Notes under the pieces: model-generated
Seen by the model: the letters and a program-made list of their open reading frames with translations, nothing else
Database searches by the model: none
What the model was told of the DNA's origin: nothing
Made by a program: the position numbers and the translations under genes
Assembly: GCF_041261205.1 (NCBI RefSeq)
Contig: NZ_JBGCCH010000035.1
Location: 33,608-97,607 of the forward strand
Reading direction: 5' to 3'
DNA length: 64,000 bases
Source: Catenulispora sp. MAP5-51
Lineage (GTDB): Bacteria > Actinomycetota > Actinomycetes > Streptomycetales > Catenulisporaceae
Part shown: positions 56,484 through 64,000 of the stretch, piece after piece
Layout of the letters: each line of letters opens with the position of its first letter
Numbering within the stretch: the first letter of the stretch is position 1

Positions 56484-56665
56484 CCACGAACGTCGCCCAG
56501 GCCCAGGCCTGCCCGGAGTGCGAGGAGCCGGTGGACCTCACCGGCTCGGCGCGCCTGAACGAGATCCTCGAGTGCGCCGGCTGCCGCAGCGAACTGGAGA
56601 TCGTGGCGCTGAACCCCACGGTGCTGGCCCTGGCGCCCGAGGTCGAGGAGGACTGGGGCGAGTGA
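56480..56665 (+). CDS. Amino-group carrier protein (LysW/AmCP homologue)
   Basis: 61 residues. Two zinc-binding Cys pairs (ACPECEEP and CAGCRSE) make a small zinc ribbon. An acidic C-terminal tail ends LAPEVEEDWGE. The invariant EDWGE end carries the terminal Glu whose side-chain carboxylate holds the substrate's amino group. This is the diagnostic gene of the cluster: AmCPs protect the amino group of glutamate and similar acids during lysine, arginine and some secondary-metabolite biosynthesis. It sits in a run of four overlapping genes with transketolase and an oxygenase. Confidence 0.96.
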   Translation: MTTNVAQAQACPECEEPVDLTGSARLNEILECAGCRSELEIVALNPTVLALAPEVEEDWGE

Positions 56666-57393
56666 GCACCGACAGCGCACTTTTCAGCGTCACGCTCGAC
56701 GCCGTCAAGAACCTCGCCGACTCCGGCACCCACCTCGTCGGCGCCGAGGAGTTCGCGTCGTTGACGAACTCCACCGCCCAGGACTGGGCCCGTTTCGCCG
56801 AGAACTGGGAGGACCTCGAGCTCGACACCTACATGGCCGACGGCGGGACCTACCGGTTCCGGCGTTACGACCAGTTCGTGATCGATGTCGAGGCCGAGCG
56901 CCTCATCCTGCTCCAGCACGGTCCGTACCGCCAGGAAGCCGATGTCAACAAGCTGAACGGCGGCATCGACCGGGTCTACGAGCCGTTGACCGCGGGATTC
57001 CTCGACGACCCGCTGTTCCGCAAGGTGCTGATGGAGCTGGCCCTCATCTTCAGCGGCGTCGAGGACGTCAAGAAGTGGAACATCAAGGTCACCCCGATCC
57101 GGATCACCGCGACGCAGGACCAGGCCGGCCTGCCGACCCCTGAGGGCCGCCACAAGGACGGCGCAACCTTCATCACGGCCCTGCTCCTGGGCCGCACCAA
57201 CGTGGTCGGCGGGGACAGCTCGGTCTACACCGAGGACGGCGAGTGCCTGATCACCACGCAGCTCTCCGAGCCCGGCGAGATCCTGCTCAGCGACGACCGC
57301 ACCACCCTGCACGAGGTCACCTCGGTGCACCCGGAGCGGGTCGGCGAGCCGGCCCACCGGGACGTCCTGATCATGGCGTACACCGAGCTGTAG
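56662..57393 (+). CDS. 2-oxoglutarate/Fe(II)-dependent dioxygenase (IDO/BsmA-type)
   Basis: 243 residues, GTG start overlapping the AmCP stop. Jelly-roll motifs match the family that includes isoleucine 4-hydroxylase: EGRHKDGATFITALLLGRTNVVGGDSSVY supplies HxD (His164, Asp166), and TTLHEVTSVHP the distal His (about 217). The substrate is probably the free or carrier-bound amino acid, giving one of the hydroxyls of the product. It may also set the alcohol that is later sulfated. Confidence 0.88.
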   Translation: MSTDSALFSVTLDAVKNLADSGTHLVGAEEFASLTNSTAQDWARFAENWEDLELDTYMADGGTYRFRRYDQFVIDVEAERLILLQHGPYRQEADVNKLNGGIDRVYEPLTAGFLDDPLFRKVLMELALIFSGVEDVKKWNIKVTPIRITATQDQAGLPTPEGRHKDGATFITALLLGRTNVVGGDSSVYTEDGECLITTQLSEPGEILLSDDRTTLHEVTSVHPERVGEPAHRDVLIMAYTEL

Positions 57394-57411
57394 AACCGAT
57401 CGAGGAGAACC

Positions 57412-58254
57412 ATGTCAGAGCCCATACTCGGCGGGTACGACACCGCTTTCGAGTTCGACACCGCTGTTGAGTTCGACACCGACTTCGACGGCCTGGTGGC
57501 GATCGTCACCGGCGGGTCGGGGGCGATCGGACTGGCCGCGGCCGAACTGCTCGCACGCCGAGGTGCCCAGGTCGCCGTGCTGGCCCGCCGGCCCGGCGAC
57601 CTGCCGGAGGGGATCGTGGGGATCGAGGCGGACGTCTCCGACGACGCCTCGGTCGCCTCCGCCGTGGACGCCGTCGTCGAGCGGTTCGGCCGGCTGGACG
57701 TCGTGGTCAGCAATGTCGGGATCCCGGCCTACGGAGACGTCGCCGCGAACAGCGACGAGGAATGGGCCCGGGTCCTGGACGTCAACGTGATCGGGATGGT
57801 CCGGGTCATCCGGCACACGGTTCCGCACCTGCGGCGCTCCCCGGCCGCGGCGATCGTCACCACCGGCTCGATCGTCGGCTGGGCCGGGATGGCGCAGCGG
57901 GCGCTGTATTCGACCACGAAGGGTGCCGTGCACGCGCTGACCCTGGCGATGGCGGCGGACTACGTGCGCGAGGGCATCCGGGTCAACTGCGTCTCCCCCG
58001 GTGCGGTGGACACGCCGTGGGTGAACCGGCAGCTGGGCCAGGCCGAGGACCCCGAGGCCGCCCGGGCCGAGTACCTGGCCTTCCAACCGGCCGGGCGCCT
58101 GGTGTCCACCGACGAGGTCGCCGGGGCGATCGCCTACCTGGCCAGTCCGCGCTCCGGCGGGACGACCGGCACGGTGCTGGCGGTGGACGGCGGCATGTAC
58201 AACCTGCGGCTGCGTCCGCCGGTCGCGGTCGCGGCGGCTGCTGGGCCGTCCTGA
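57412..58254 (+). CDS. Short-chain dehydrogenase/reductase 1
   Basis: 280 residues. It starts with a repetitive N-terminus (FEFDTAVEFDTDFDG) before LVAIVTGGSGAIGLAAAEL. Cofactor motif GGSGAIG (a variant of TGxxxGIG), catalytic Ser in TTGSIVGW, Tyr-Lys in YSTTKGAV, and RVNCVSPGAVDTPWVNRQ. Closely related to the next gene across its whole length, so the pair is a tandem duplication. It lies 18 bp after the oxygenase; oxidation or reduction of a hydroxyl/keto group in the C7 amino acid is likely. Confidence 0.92.
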   Translation: MSEPILGGYDTAFEFDTAVEFDTDFDGLVAIVTGGSGAIGLAAAELLARRGAQVAVLARRPGDLPEGIVGIEADVSDDASVASAVDAVVERFGRLDVVVSNVGIPAYGDVAANSDEEWARVLDVNVIGMVRVIRHTVPHLRRSPAAAIVTTGSIVGWAGMAQRALYSTTKGAVHALTLAMAADYVREGIRVNCVSPGAVDTPWVNRQLGQAEDPEAARAEYLAFQPAGRLVSTDEVAGAIAYLASPRSGGTTGTVLAVDGGMYNLRLRPPVAVAAAAGPS

Positions 58255-58295
58255 ACAGATCTGGGCCGTCTCTGAGTCAACGACAGGAGTAAAAG

Positions 58296-59051
58296 GTGAA
58301 CGACTTCAAGGGATTGGTGGCCATCGTCACCGGCGGCGCCTCGGGGATCGGTCTGGCCACGGCGAAGCTGCTGCACAGCCGGGGCGCCGAGGTCGCGGTG
58401 TTCGACCTCAAACCGGACGGGCTCCCCGAGGGCGTCGTCGGGATCGAGGTCGACGTCACCGACGACAACCGGGTGGCCTGGGCCGTGGAGTCCGTGGTCG
58501 AGCGGTTCGGCCGGCTGGACGTCGTGGTGAACAACGCCGGCATCCCGGCGATCGGCGACATCACCGGGAACTCCGACGCGGAGTGGCTCGGCGTGCTGGA
58601 CGTCAACGTGGTCGGCATGGTCCGGGTGGCGCGGCACGCGGTGCCGCACCTGCGGCGCTCGCCGGCCGCGGCGATCGTCAACACGTGCTCCATCGTCGCC
58701 TGGGCCGGGATGCAGCAGCGCGTGCTGTACTCGGCGAGCAAGGGCGCCGTCTACGCGCTGACCCTGGCCATGGCGGCGGACCACGTCCGCGAGGGCATCC
58801 GGGTCAACTGCGTGGCCCCCGGCACGGCCGACACCCCCTGGGTGGACCGGCAGATGGACGCGCTGCCGGATCCGGCCGCGGCCCGGGCGGCGATGAACGC
58901 CTTCCAGCCGGCCGGACGCCTGGTGTCCGCGGACGAGGTGGCCGGGGCGATCGCGTACCTGGCCAGCCCGCTGTCCGGCGGGACCGCGGGCACGGTGCTG
59001 GCCGTGGACGGCGGCATGCACGGACTGCGGTTGCGGCCGCCGACGCAGTAG
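58296..59051 (+). CDS. Short-chain dehydrogenase/reductase 2
   Basis: 251 residues, GTG start with AGGAG upstream. Motifs: VTGGASGIGLATAKLL, NNAGIPAIGDITGN, Ser in NTCSIVAW, YSASKGAV with Tyr-Lys, VAPGTADTPWVDRQMD, and the C-terminal AGTVLAVDGGMHG. Around two thirds of residues look identical to SDR1. It has the shorter, ordinary N-terminus, so the repeat in SDR1 is an addition. The pair may act on successive steps or epimeric centres. Confidence 0.92.
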   Translation: MNDFKGLVAIVTGGASGIGLATAKLLHSRGAEVAVFDLKPDGLPEGVVGIEVDVTDDNRVAWAVESVVERFGRLDVVVNNAGIPAIGDITGNSDAEWLGVLDVNVVGMVRVARHAVPHLRRSPAAAIVNTCSIVAWAGMQQRVLYSASKGAVYALTLAMAADHVREGIRVNCVAPGTADTPWVDRQMDALPDPAAARAAMNAFQPAGRLVSADEVAGAIAYLASPLSGGTAGTVLAVDGGMHGLRLRPPTQ

Positions 59052-59105
59052 CGGCGCCCAGGGCGCCGCCGAACCTGACCACTTCGCTCCAAGGAGACAC
59101 ACCTC

Positions 59106-61040
59106 ATGCAGTCCGAATCCCATGCTGCCGGCGTCGGGACGGCAACCATGACGTCCTCGCCGTTCTCAGTCCTGGACGACGCCGCCTCCTACGCGGCGGC
59201 CGTTGAGGAGTTCCTCGCTGCTCCCTCGTCCACGACCGTCCCGGTGTGGACCGGCGGGCGGGCTGACCTCGCAGCCTCCGTCGAGCGTGCGGTCTCCCTG
59301 TACGGGGAGGTCAGCCGGCCGGTGGCGCGCACCTACGGGATCGTGCTCAGGCCCGAGACGCTGCCGGCCGGAGTGGCCGCGCTCATCGCGCCGTGTGCGC
59401 GCACCTGGCTCGCCGAGGACGAGCTCGGGCCGGCGCTGCTCGACGCGCTGTGGGCGCGGCAGGCCGACGGAGCCACCGGGACCGACACGACCGACGGGGC
59501 CGGCGAGGGCGGGGTGTACTCCCTGCTCATCGCCGGCCTCTACGAGCACTTCACCGTGGACCTCATCTGGCCGCTGGTGCGGGCCGCGGCACGCCGGCCG
59601 GAGGTGCGGCTGACGTTCCTCACCGGCCGGGACGCGGCATCGCTGGCCTGGTTCACGGCGAAGCAGTACGTGCACACCGCTTCGGACGTCCGCGAACTCG
59701 GCATGTACACCGGCGTCGACCGCGGGCTGTCGCACAGCGGCATCCAGCTGCGCGACGAGCGGGGCGTGGAGACCTCGGACGTCAAGGCCGAGCTGCTGGG
59801 CACCCGGTGGCGGCGGCTCTTCCTCCAGGGACACGGCAAGGACGACTCGCTCAACCTCGCGGACTTCACCATCTGCGGGCTGAACGAGGCCGTCGGCCGC
59901 GACGCGTCGCAGATCGCGCCGATCTGCGCCACGACGGGCCTGTGCTACAAGCCCATGGACAAGCTGATCCAGCTGCGGGACGTGCGCGCGGCCGAGGTCG
60001 TGCTGAGCTCGTGCAACAACAGCCCGTTCGCGGACGCGGCCGTCTACGACCCGAAGTACCAGCTGGTGCTGAACGCCGTCGACGGGACCGCGAAGGACAT
60101 CGTCGGCGCGATCACGGTCCACGACTCGGGGCGTGCGGAGAACGACGCGTGGGCGGAGGCGGCCTTGGCGCACGCCTCGTCCGTGACCGCGCTCAACACG
60201 AGCATCGGGATGTCGGAGGCGTTCCCGGCCTACGTCCACTTCGGCATGGGCGACGATGCGGGGGTCGCCCCGGAGCCGCCGGACAAGGCACCGGAACCAC
60301 TGCTGCTCACCACCGCCGCCCGCCTGACCGCATACCTGGCCGGCGGACTGCTGTCCCCCAACAGCCCGCTGCGTCCCCGCCTCGGCAAACTCGCCACCAA
60401 GATCGAGAACCAGGTCTCGCGCCGCGACCTGGCGGTCCACCGCGACCGCACCGCGACCGTGCGCAGCCTGATGGACGACCTGCAATCGCTGGACATGGCG
60501 GTCGCGACGCAGTACACGAAGGACCCGGACAACGAACTGAGCAACAGCTTCGCCTACTTCGGCGACCGCAGCCGCATCGACAAGGCCTCGATCACGCACA
60601 TCCGCTGCCAGTGCGGCCGCCCCGCCGAGCGCTACATCCGCCGCAGCCTCGTCCCCACCGCCCTGGACACCGAGGGCGTGGTCTGCACCCGCTGCGGCGA
60701 CGTGTCCTTCCGCCTCCCCGACGCCCCCGCACTCCAGGTCCACACCGAGGAAGTGGCCGTCCAGGGCACCACCCAGCAGGTGAAGGTGACCGTCCGCGAG
60801 GCCCGCCCCGGCATCCTGCGCCTCGGCCTCTTCTTCGCCGCGTACGGACGCCAGGAGTGCACGATCACCCCGGACCTGCGCAAGGTGCGCATCGGCGCCG
60901 GCGGCGAGGGCGAGGCGGAGTTCACGCTGACGCTGGCGCCCGACATGTCGTGCCAGGGGTACTACATGACCGCGTTCGCGGTGCAGGACCTGGCGGTCTC
61001 GATCGCACGGCGGAACTTCGGGGTCCTGCCGGCCAGCTGA
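59106..61040 (+). CDS. Caspase-like (C25/CHAT-type fold) protein with C-terminal zinc ribbon
   Basis: 644 residues, in the plus operon right after SDR2. No signal peptide. A helical N-terminus (1-~165) precedes a Rossmann-like core with VRLTFLTGRDAASLAWFTAKQYVHT, RLFLQGHGKDDSLNL (His243) and VVLSSCNNSPFADA (Cys303). His-Gly after a hydrophobic strand and a Cys after the next one are the dyad arrangement of caspase/gingipain-like peptidases. From ~500 comes a zinc-ribbon (CQCG, CTRCG) and a beta-sandwich ending. I assign the fold from motif order, so it is a proposal. A role in processing, protection or resistance within this cluster is unknown. Confidence 0.65.
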   Translation: MQSESHAAGVGTATMTSSPFSVLDDAASYAAAVEEFLAAPSSTTVPVWTGGRADLAASVERAVSLYGEVSRPVARTYGIVLRPETLPAGVAALIAPCARTWLAEDELGPALLDALWARQADGATGTDTTDGAGEGGVYSLLIAGLYEHFTVDLIWPLVRAAARRPEVRLTFLTGRDAASLAWFTAKQYVHTASDVRELGMYTGVDRGLSHSGIQLRDERGVETSDVKAELLGTRWRRLFLQGHGKDDSLNLADFTICGLNEAVGRDASQIAPICATTGLCYKPMDKLIQLRDVRAAEVVLSSCNNSPFADAAVYDPKYQLVLNAVDGTAKDIVGAITVHDSGRAENDAWAEAALAHASSVTALNTSIGMSEAFPAYVHFGMGDDAGVAPEPPDKAPEPLLLTTAARLTAYLAGGLLSPNSPLRPRLGKLATKIENQVSRRDLAVHRDRTATVRSLMDDLQSLDMAVATQYTKDPDNELSNSFAYFGDRSRIDKASITHIRCQCGRPAERYIRRSLVPTALDTEGVVCTRCGDVSFRLPDAPALQVHTEEVAVQGTTQQVKVTVREARPGILRLGLFFAAYGRQECTITPDLRKVRIGAGGEGEAEFTLTLAPDMSCQGYYMTAFAVQDLAVSIARRNFGVLPAS

Positions 61041-61044
61041 TAGG

Positions 61045-61098
61045 CCGCAGCAAGAAAGTGGCGTCGCGGGCGACCGCGGCGCCACTTTCTTGCTGCGG
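61045..61098. terminator. Strong hairpin terminator after the caspase-like gene
   Basis: CCGCAGCAAGAAAGTGGCG and its perfect 19-bp complement, with a 16-nt loop, directly after the TGA at 61040. It ends the plus-strand operon that starts at 50704. About 145 bp follow before the end of the desaturase gene, with no gene seen. Confidence 0.88.
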
Positions 61099-61243
61099 AC
61101 TTGTGTGACGCATCAAGCAACTGATCCACCGACACCTCGCCACATCGACCGACACAACCCGCCGCCTCGTCCAAACGACTCCCGGCAGTACCCCAAAAAG
61201 GGTCCTCCGAGCATCAGCTCAGAGGACCCGATACGCCGACCCA

Positions 61244-62380
61244 TCACCCGACATCCGCGGTGACGCGCCACCTCGCCGACTCGGTGGCCGGGTCGAGCGT
61301 CGGCGCCTCGGCGGCCAGCATCATCAGGCGCGCGAAGGTCGGGCTCGCGACGGCCGGGTCGCCGCCGTTTCTGCGCCACTGGCGGTACTTCGCGGCGTAG
61401 CTGATGACGGTCTCCTTGTCCCGGCGGTTGCGGGGGCGGGTGAAGGCGCCGGCCCAGAGGCCGTCCCAGGCCGCGTAGCCGGGGTCGCGGAGCATCACGC
61501 GGTGGGCCCTGCCCAGGTTCCAGTGCGGGATGCCGGTGTTCAGGTGGTGGACCAGGTGGTAGCGGTCGTTGTGGCGGCTGATCAGGAACCACTCCAGGAG
61601 GCGGCCGTGGCGGTTGCGGGTCAGCAGCAGCGGCTGCCGCTCGCTTTCGGGCATCGGGTAGTGCTCGGAGAGCTCGGCGAGCCAGCCGATGGCGGCGTTG
61701 GTGGTGAGCAGGGGCACGAACCAGAACAGGGCCAGCTGCGGCAGCCAGCCGAACCAGGCGCACAGGCCGATGATCGCGGCCCATTCGGCGAGCAGGACGA
61801 CGCGCTCGCGGCGCAGGGATATCGGGACCGAGACCGTCAGCTTCGAGCTGTCGCAGAAGATGCGCTCGCGGGCCACGTAGTTGAGGTAGGACACGGTGCG
61901 CAGTCCGAGGACCGACAGCAGGAGGTCCTTGTAGAAGAAGTTGCGGTCGGAGCGGTCGATGTCGTACAAGCCGCACTCGATGTGGAAGCTGTAGTCCGGA
62001 TCGCTCTGGCCGTCGCCCAGGTTGCGGTGGTGGTTGCCGACGTGCGAACTGCGGTAGGGCCCGAACAGGTGCAACACCAGGTAGCCGGAGAGCACCGAGC
62101 CGCCGATCAGGTTCAGCGCCTTGTTGCCGGCCAGAACCTTGTGCGCCGCCTCGTGCAGGAAATGCGCCATGAAGCGCTGCGTGGATCCGATGACGACCAG
62201 GGCCACCGGATAGAACCAGTACGAGCCGGCCACGCACAACGCGACGGAGGCGGCGATCAGCGCGTATTCGAAGAGGATTGCCAGCGGGCCGTGGTAGTCG
62301 TCGAGGCGGCAAAGTTCCCGGAGCTCCTTCTTCACTCCGGGATCCAGCCGGTCGAAATTCAGTTGCTCGATTTCGGACAT
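61244..62380 (-). CDS. Membrane fatty-acid desaturase-family protein
   Basis: 378 residues from ATG 62380. Di-iron desaturase His boxes: HFLHEAAHK (HxxxH), HVGNHHRNLGD (HxxHH) and YHLVHHLN (HxxHH). Four or more hydrophobic segments (ILFEYALIAASVALCVAGSYWF, LNLIGGSVLSGYLVLHLF, LFWFVPLLTTNAAIGWL) show a membrane enzyme. It lies past the terminator on the opposite strand. It could desaturate a lipid or act on an amino-acid intermediate in the cluster; the first is the default. Confidence 0.88.
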   Translation of the reverse strand: MSEIEQLNFDRLDPGVKKELRELCRLDDYHGPLAILFEYALIAASVALCVAGSYWFYPVALVVIGSTQRFMAHFLHEAAHKVLAGNKALNLIGGSVLSGYLVLHLFGPYRSSHVGNHHRNLGDGQSDPDYSFHIECGLYDIDRSDRNFFYKDLLLSVLGLRTVSYLNYVARERIFCDSSKLTVSVPISLRRERVVLLAEWAAIIGLCAWFGWLPQLALFWFVPLLTTNAAIGWLAELSEHYPMPESERQPLLLTRNRHGRLLEWFLISRHNDRYHLVHHLNTGIPHWNLGRAHRVMLRDPGYAAWDGLWAGAFTRPRNRRDKETVISYAAKYRQWRRNGGDPAVASPTFARLMMLAAEAPTLDPATESARWRVTADVG

Positions 62381-62567
62381 ACCCAAGGACGCTACGGCCC
62401 GCCGCCGCAACAAACGTCCGCATCAGACTCATCGGCAAGGACGTATTGCATTTACCGCGTTCCGCACGGCTACTCAGCCCGCTTATTCTCCCCCGGACTT
62501 CTCTTGTGCGAACCTCAATGCTGGCGAGTAATCAAGCAATCCAACCCGGCCCGCGGAGGCGACCTAT

Positions 62568-63761
62568 ATGAAATCCGTCCTCATCCTCTCCTGGAAAGCC
62601 ATCGGCAACATCGGCCCGGCCGTCAAAGAGCTGCGGGCCCGGGATCTGCGTCCGGTGCTGGTCTCCAATCTCCCGGACGACCCCAACGCGGTCCTGTGCG
62701 ACGAGCACGTCGTGTTCGACTGGGACAGCGAGGAGCTCCCGACCCTGCTGGAGCGCATCGACGAGCGCGGCCTGGACCTGGTGGCGGCCGTCAACATGGT
62801 CGAGAAGCTGATCGGGTGGCACCACGCGGTCGCCGGGCACTACGGCCTGCGCGGCGGCGACGCCGGCCGCACCGTGATCGCGAGCAAGCTCGCGGTCCGG
62901 GACCGGATGCGGGCCCTGGGCCTGTCGGCCATCCGGTACTCCGGCGACCCGGACACCGTGGACTTCTTCCCCGCGATCGCCAAGCCGGCCCGCGTCTCAG
63001 GGGCCTCATACCTGGTCAAGCGGGCCGACAGCCCGGCCGAGCTGTCCGCCTACCTGCGGCACCTGGCGGACTCCGGCGCCGGCGGCATCGAGATGATCTT
63101 CGAGGAGTACCTGCCCGGCATCGAGTTCTCCGTGGACGGCCCCGTGCTGAACGGCCGCTTCCACCCGGTCCTGGCCGTCGAGAAGCCCGACCACGACGAG
63201 GTCACGCACCACGACGCGGGCCTGGAGTACCACCCGCCGCAGACGGACTACGTCCGCGAAGGCGTGCGCGTCCTGTGCGAGCAGGTCAGCACCCTGTGCA
63301 CCGACCTCGGCCTGGACCAGATCTGGCTGCACTTCGAAGGCCGCAGCTCGCCGGACGGCCGCACCGAGCTGATCGAGATCAACCCCCGCCCCGGCGGCGG
63401 CCAGATACCCAGGGCGATCCAGGAGATCAGCGGCATCGACGCGATCGAGGCGGTCGTCTCCATGGCCCTGGGCAGCTACGCGCCGCAGGACCTGGGGCCG
63501 CTGCGCGAGCAACCGCTGATCGGCTGGATGGACGTGGAGGCCCACGAGGTCGGCACCGTCGACATCAGGAGCACCGAGGCCGACCTGCTGGCCCTGCCCG
63601 GCGTCATCGGCGTCAAGCTCCTCAACGGCTTCCAGATCAAGAGCCTGGACATCGAGAACTTCTTCTTCACCTTCGCGGTGACCGCCGATTCCGTGGACCA
63701 GCTGCGCGCCCACGCGGCGACCGTGCTGGACACCCTCGACTACCGTGTCGTTCCGGCGTAA
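62568..63761 (+). CDS. ATP-grasp carboxylate-amine ligase
   Basis: 397 residues, ATG 62568 with GGAGG 8 nt upstream. Motifs: pre-ATP-grasp domain (LILSWKAIGNIGPAVKELRARDLRPVLVSN), TVIASKLAVRDRMRALGL, AIAKPARVSGASYLVKRADS, IFEEYLPGIEFSVDG, and LIEINPRPGGGQIPRA with the metal-binding E-x-N-P-R. This is the layout of L-amino-acid ligases such as BacD. It may join the special amino acid to a second acid and so release the final dipeptide-like product. No gene follows before the edge. Confidence 0.88.
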   Translation: MKSVLILSWKAIGNIGPAVKELRARDLRPVLVSNLPDDPNAVLCDEHVVFDWDSEELPTLLERIDERGLDLVAAVNMVEKLIGWHHAVAGHYGLRGGDAGRTVIASKLAVRDRMRALGLSAIRYSGDPDTVDFFPAIAKPARVSGASYLVKRADSPAELSAYLRHLADSGAGGIEMIFEEYLPGIEFSVDGPVLNGRFHPVLAVEKPDHDEVTHHDAGLEYHPPQTDYVREGVRVLCEQVSTLCTDLGLDQIWLHFEGRSSPDGRTELIEINPRPGGGQIPRAIQEISGIDAIEAVVSMALGSYAPQDLGPLREQPLIGWMDVEAHEVGTVDIRSTEADLLALPGVIGVKLLNGFQIKSLDIENFFFTFAVTADSVDQLRAHAATVLDTLDYRVVPA

Positions 63762-63773
63762 GGAAGTCGGCAA

Positions 63774-64000
63774 GCCGGCAGGAGATCGGCTGCCGCGGAT
63801 GGCGGCGCCCCTGACTCACGTGTGGGTCGGATGGGCTCGGGTGGATCGGGGTGGGGCGGCGTGGGGGTGTTGGTGCGGTTGGGTGGTGGGTTTTAGGGGC
63901 TTTTTACGGCTTCGCGCATGGTTGGCGGGATCCGTTGGTGGCGCGGGTCGGGGGTGGTGCTGGTTTCGCGGGGCGGTGGTGGTGTGGGTAGGTGGTCGGG
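63774..64000. other. G-rich intergenic DNA at the right edge
   Basis: From about 63815 the + strand is strongly G/T-skewed with many GGG and GGGG runs (for example TGGGGGTGTTGG). The minus strand contains several stop codons (TAA pairs near 63890-63905), so it is not a gene end. G-quadruplexes could form. I see no feature beyond this. Confidence 0.5.

Noticed and set aside
63774..64000. End of a gene entering from the right
   Set aside because: Several stops in all minus-strand frames and no coding-like codon bias.

Overview
The window is high-GC actinomycete DNA: third codon positions are almost always G or C, starts are often GTG, and many genes overlap by 4 bp as ATGA or GTGA. The regulators (SARP, StrR-like, NarL-type two-component, STAND ATPases) and two TTA codons in a SARP gene fit a filamentous antibiotic producer. 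I cannot name the genus. A striking local habit is the insertion of in-frame microsatellites (6, 12 or 18 bp units) into enzyme loops and linkers.

Left part (1-21707): an accessory region built around 3,5-dihydroxyphenylglycine (Dpg) biosynthesis. The core is a fused hydroxymandelate oxidase/aminotransferase (HmO-HpgT), then DpgA, DpgB, DpgC and DpgD in one tightly overlapping run. Around it lie a partial sulfotransferase, a P450, a FabF-type ketosynthase, a cysteate/threonine-synthase-like PLP enzyme, a histidine kinase/response regulator pair, a SARP and two StrR-like regulators. Four StrR-type inverted repeats (GTTCAACCG-N11/12-CAGTTGAAC or variants) lie between these genes. The peptide synthetase that would use Dpg is not in the window and is probably beyond the left edge. 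The same region holds two paralogous regulatory cassettes. Each combines a small secreted Cys-containing peptide, a ~110-residue protein of unknown family, a TrmB/LuxR-like regulator and a StrR-like regulator.

Middle part (21888-37992): ordinary or decaying chromosome. It has a lipoprotein cyclophilin, remnants of a cupin and a quinone-oxidoreductase-type gene beside a MarR regulator, an MTHFR-like enzyme, a TPR STAND ATPase, secreted proteins including an S53 peptidase, a stretch of frameshifted pseudogenes (about 32.6-33.8 kb), an FAD-dependent protein, a VOC protein, a small secreted peptide and an MDR reductase.

Right part (38161-63761): a second biosynthetic cluster whose gene set matches amino-group-carrier-protein (AmCP) pathways of the vazabitide/azinomycin type. 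It has a LysW-like AmCP ending EDWGE, a LysX-like ligase, a LysK-like peptidase, a split transketolase, a DegT aminotransferase, a sulfotransferase, and two adjacent proteins that are candidates for the sulfate-eliminating aziridine-forming pair (Vzb10/11, AziU3/U2). It also has a 2OG-Fe oxygenase, two SDRs, two acyl-CoA dehydrogenases and a C-A-T-TE peptide synthetase whose condensation domain lacks the HH motif. A caspase-like protein with a zinc ribbon closes the main operon, and a desaturase and an ATP-grasp ligase follow. A SARP-STAND regulator and a NarL-type regulator sit at its left edge. The inferred product is a short peptide carrying a 1-azabicyclo[3.1.0]hexane (aziridine) or related diamino acid. 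LysZ and LysY partners are not in the window.
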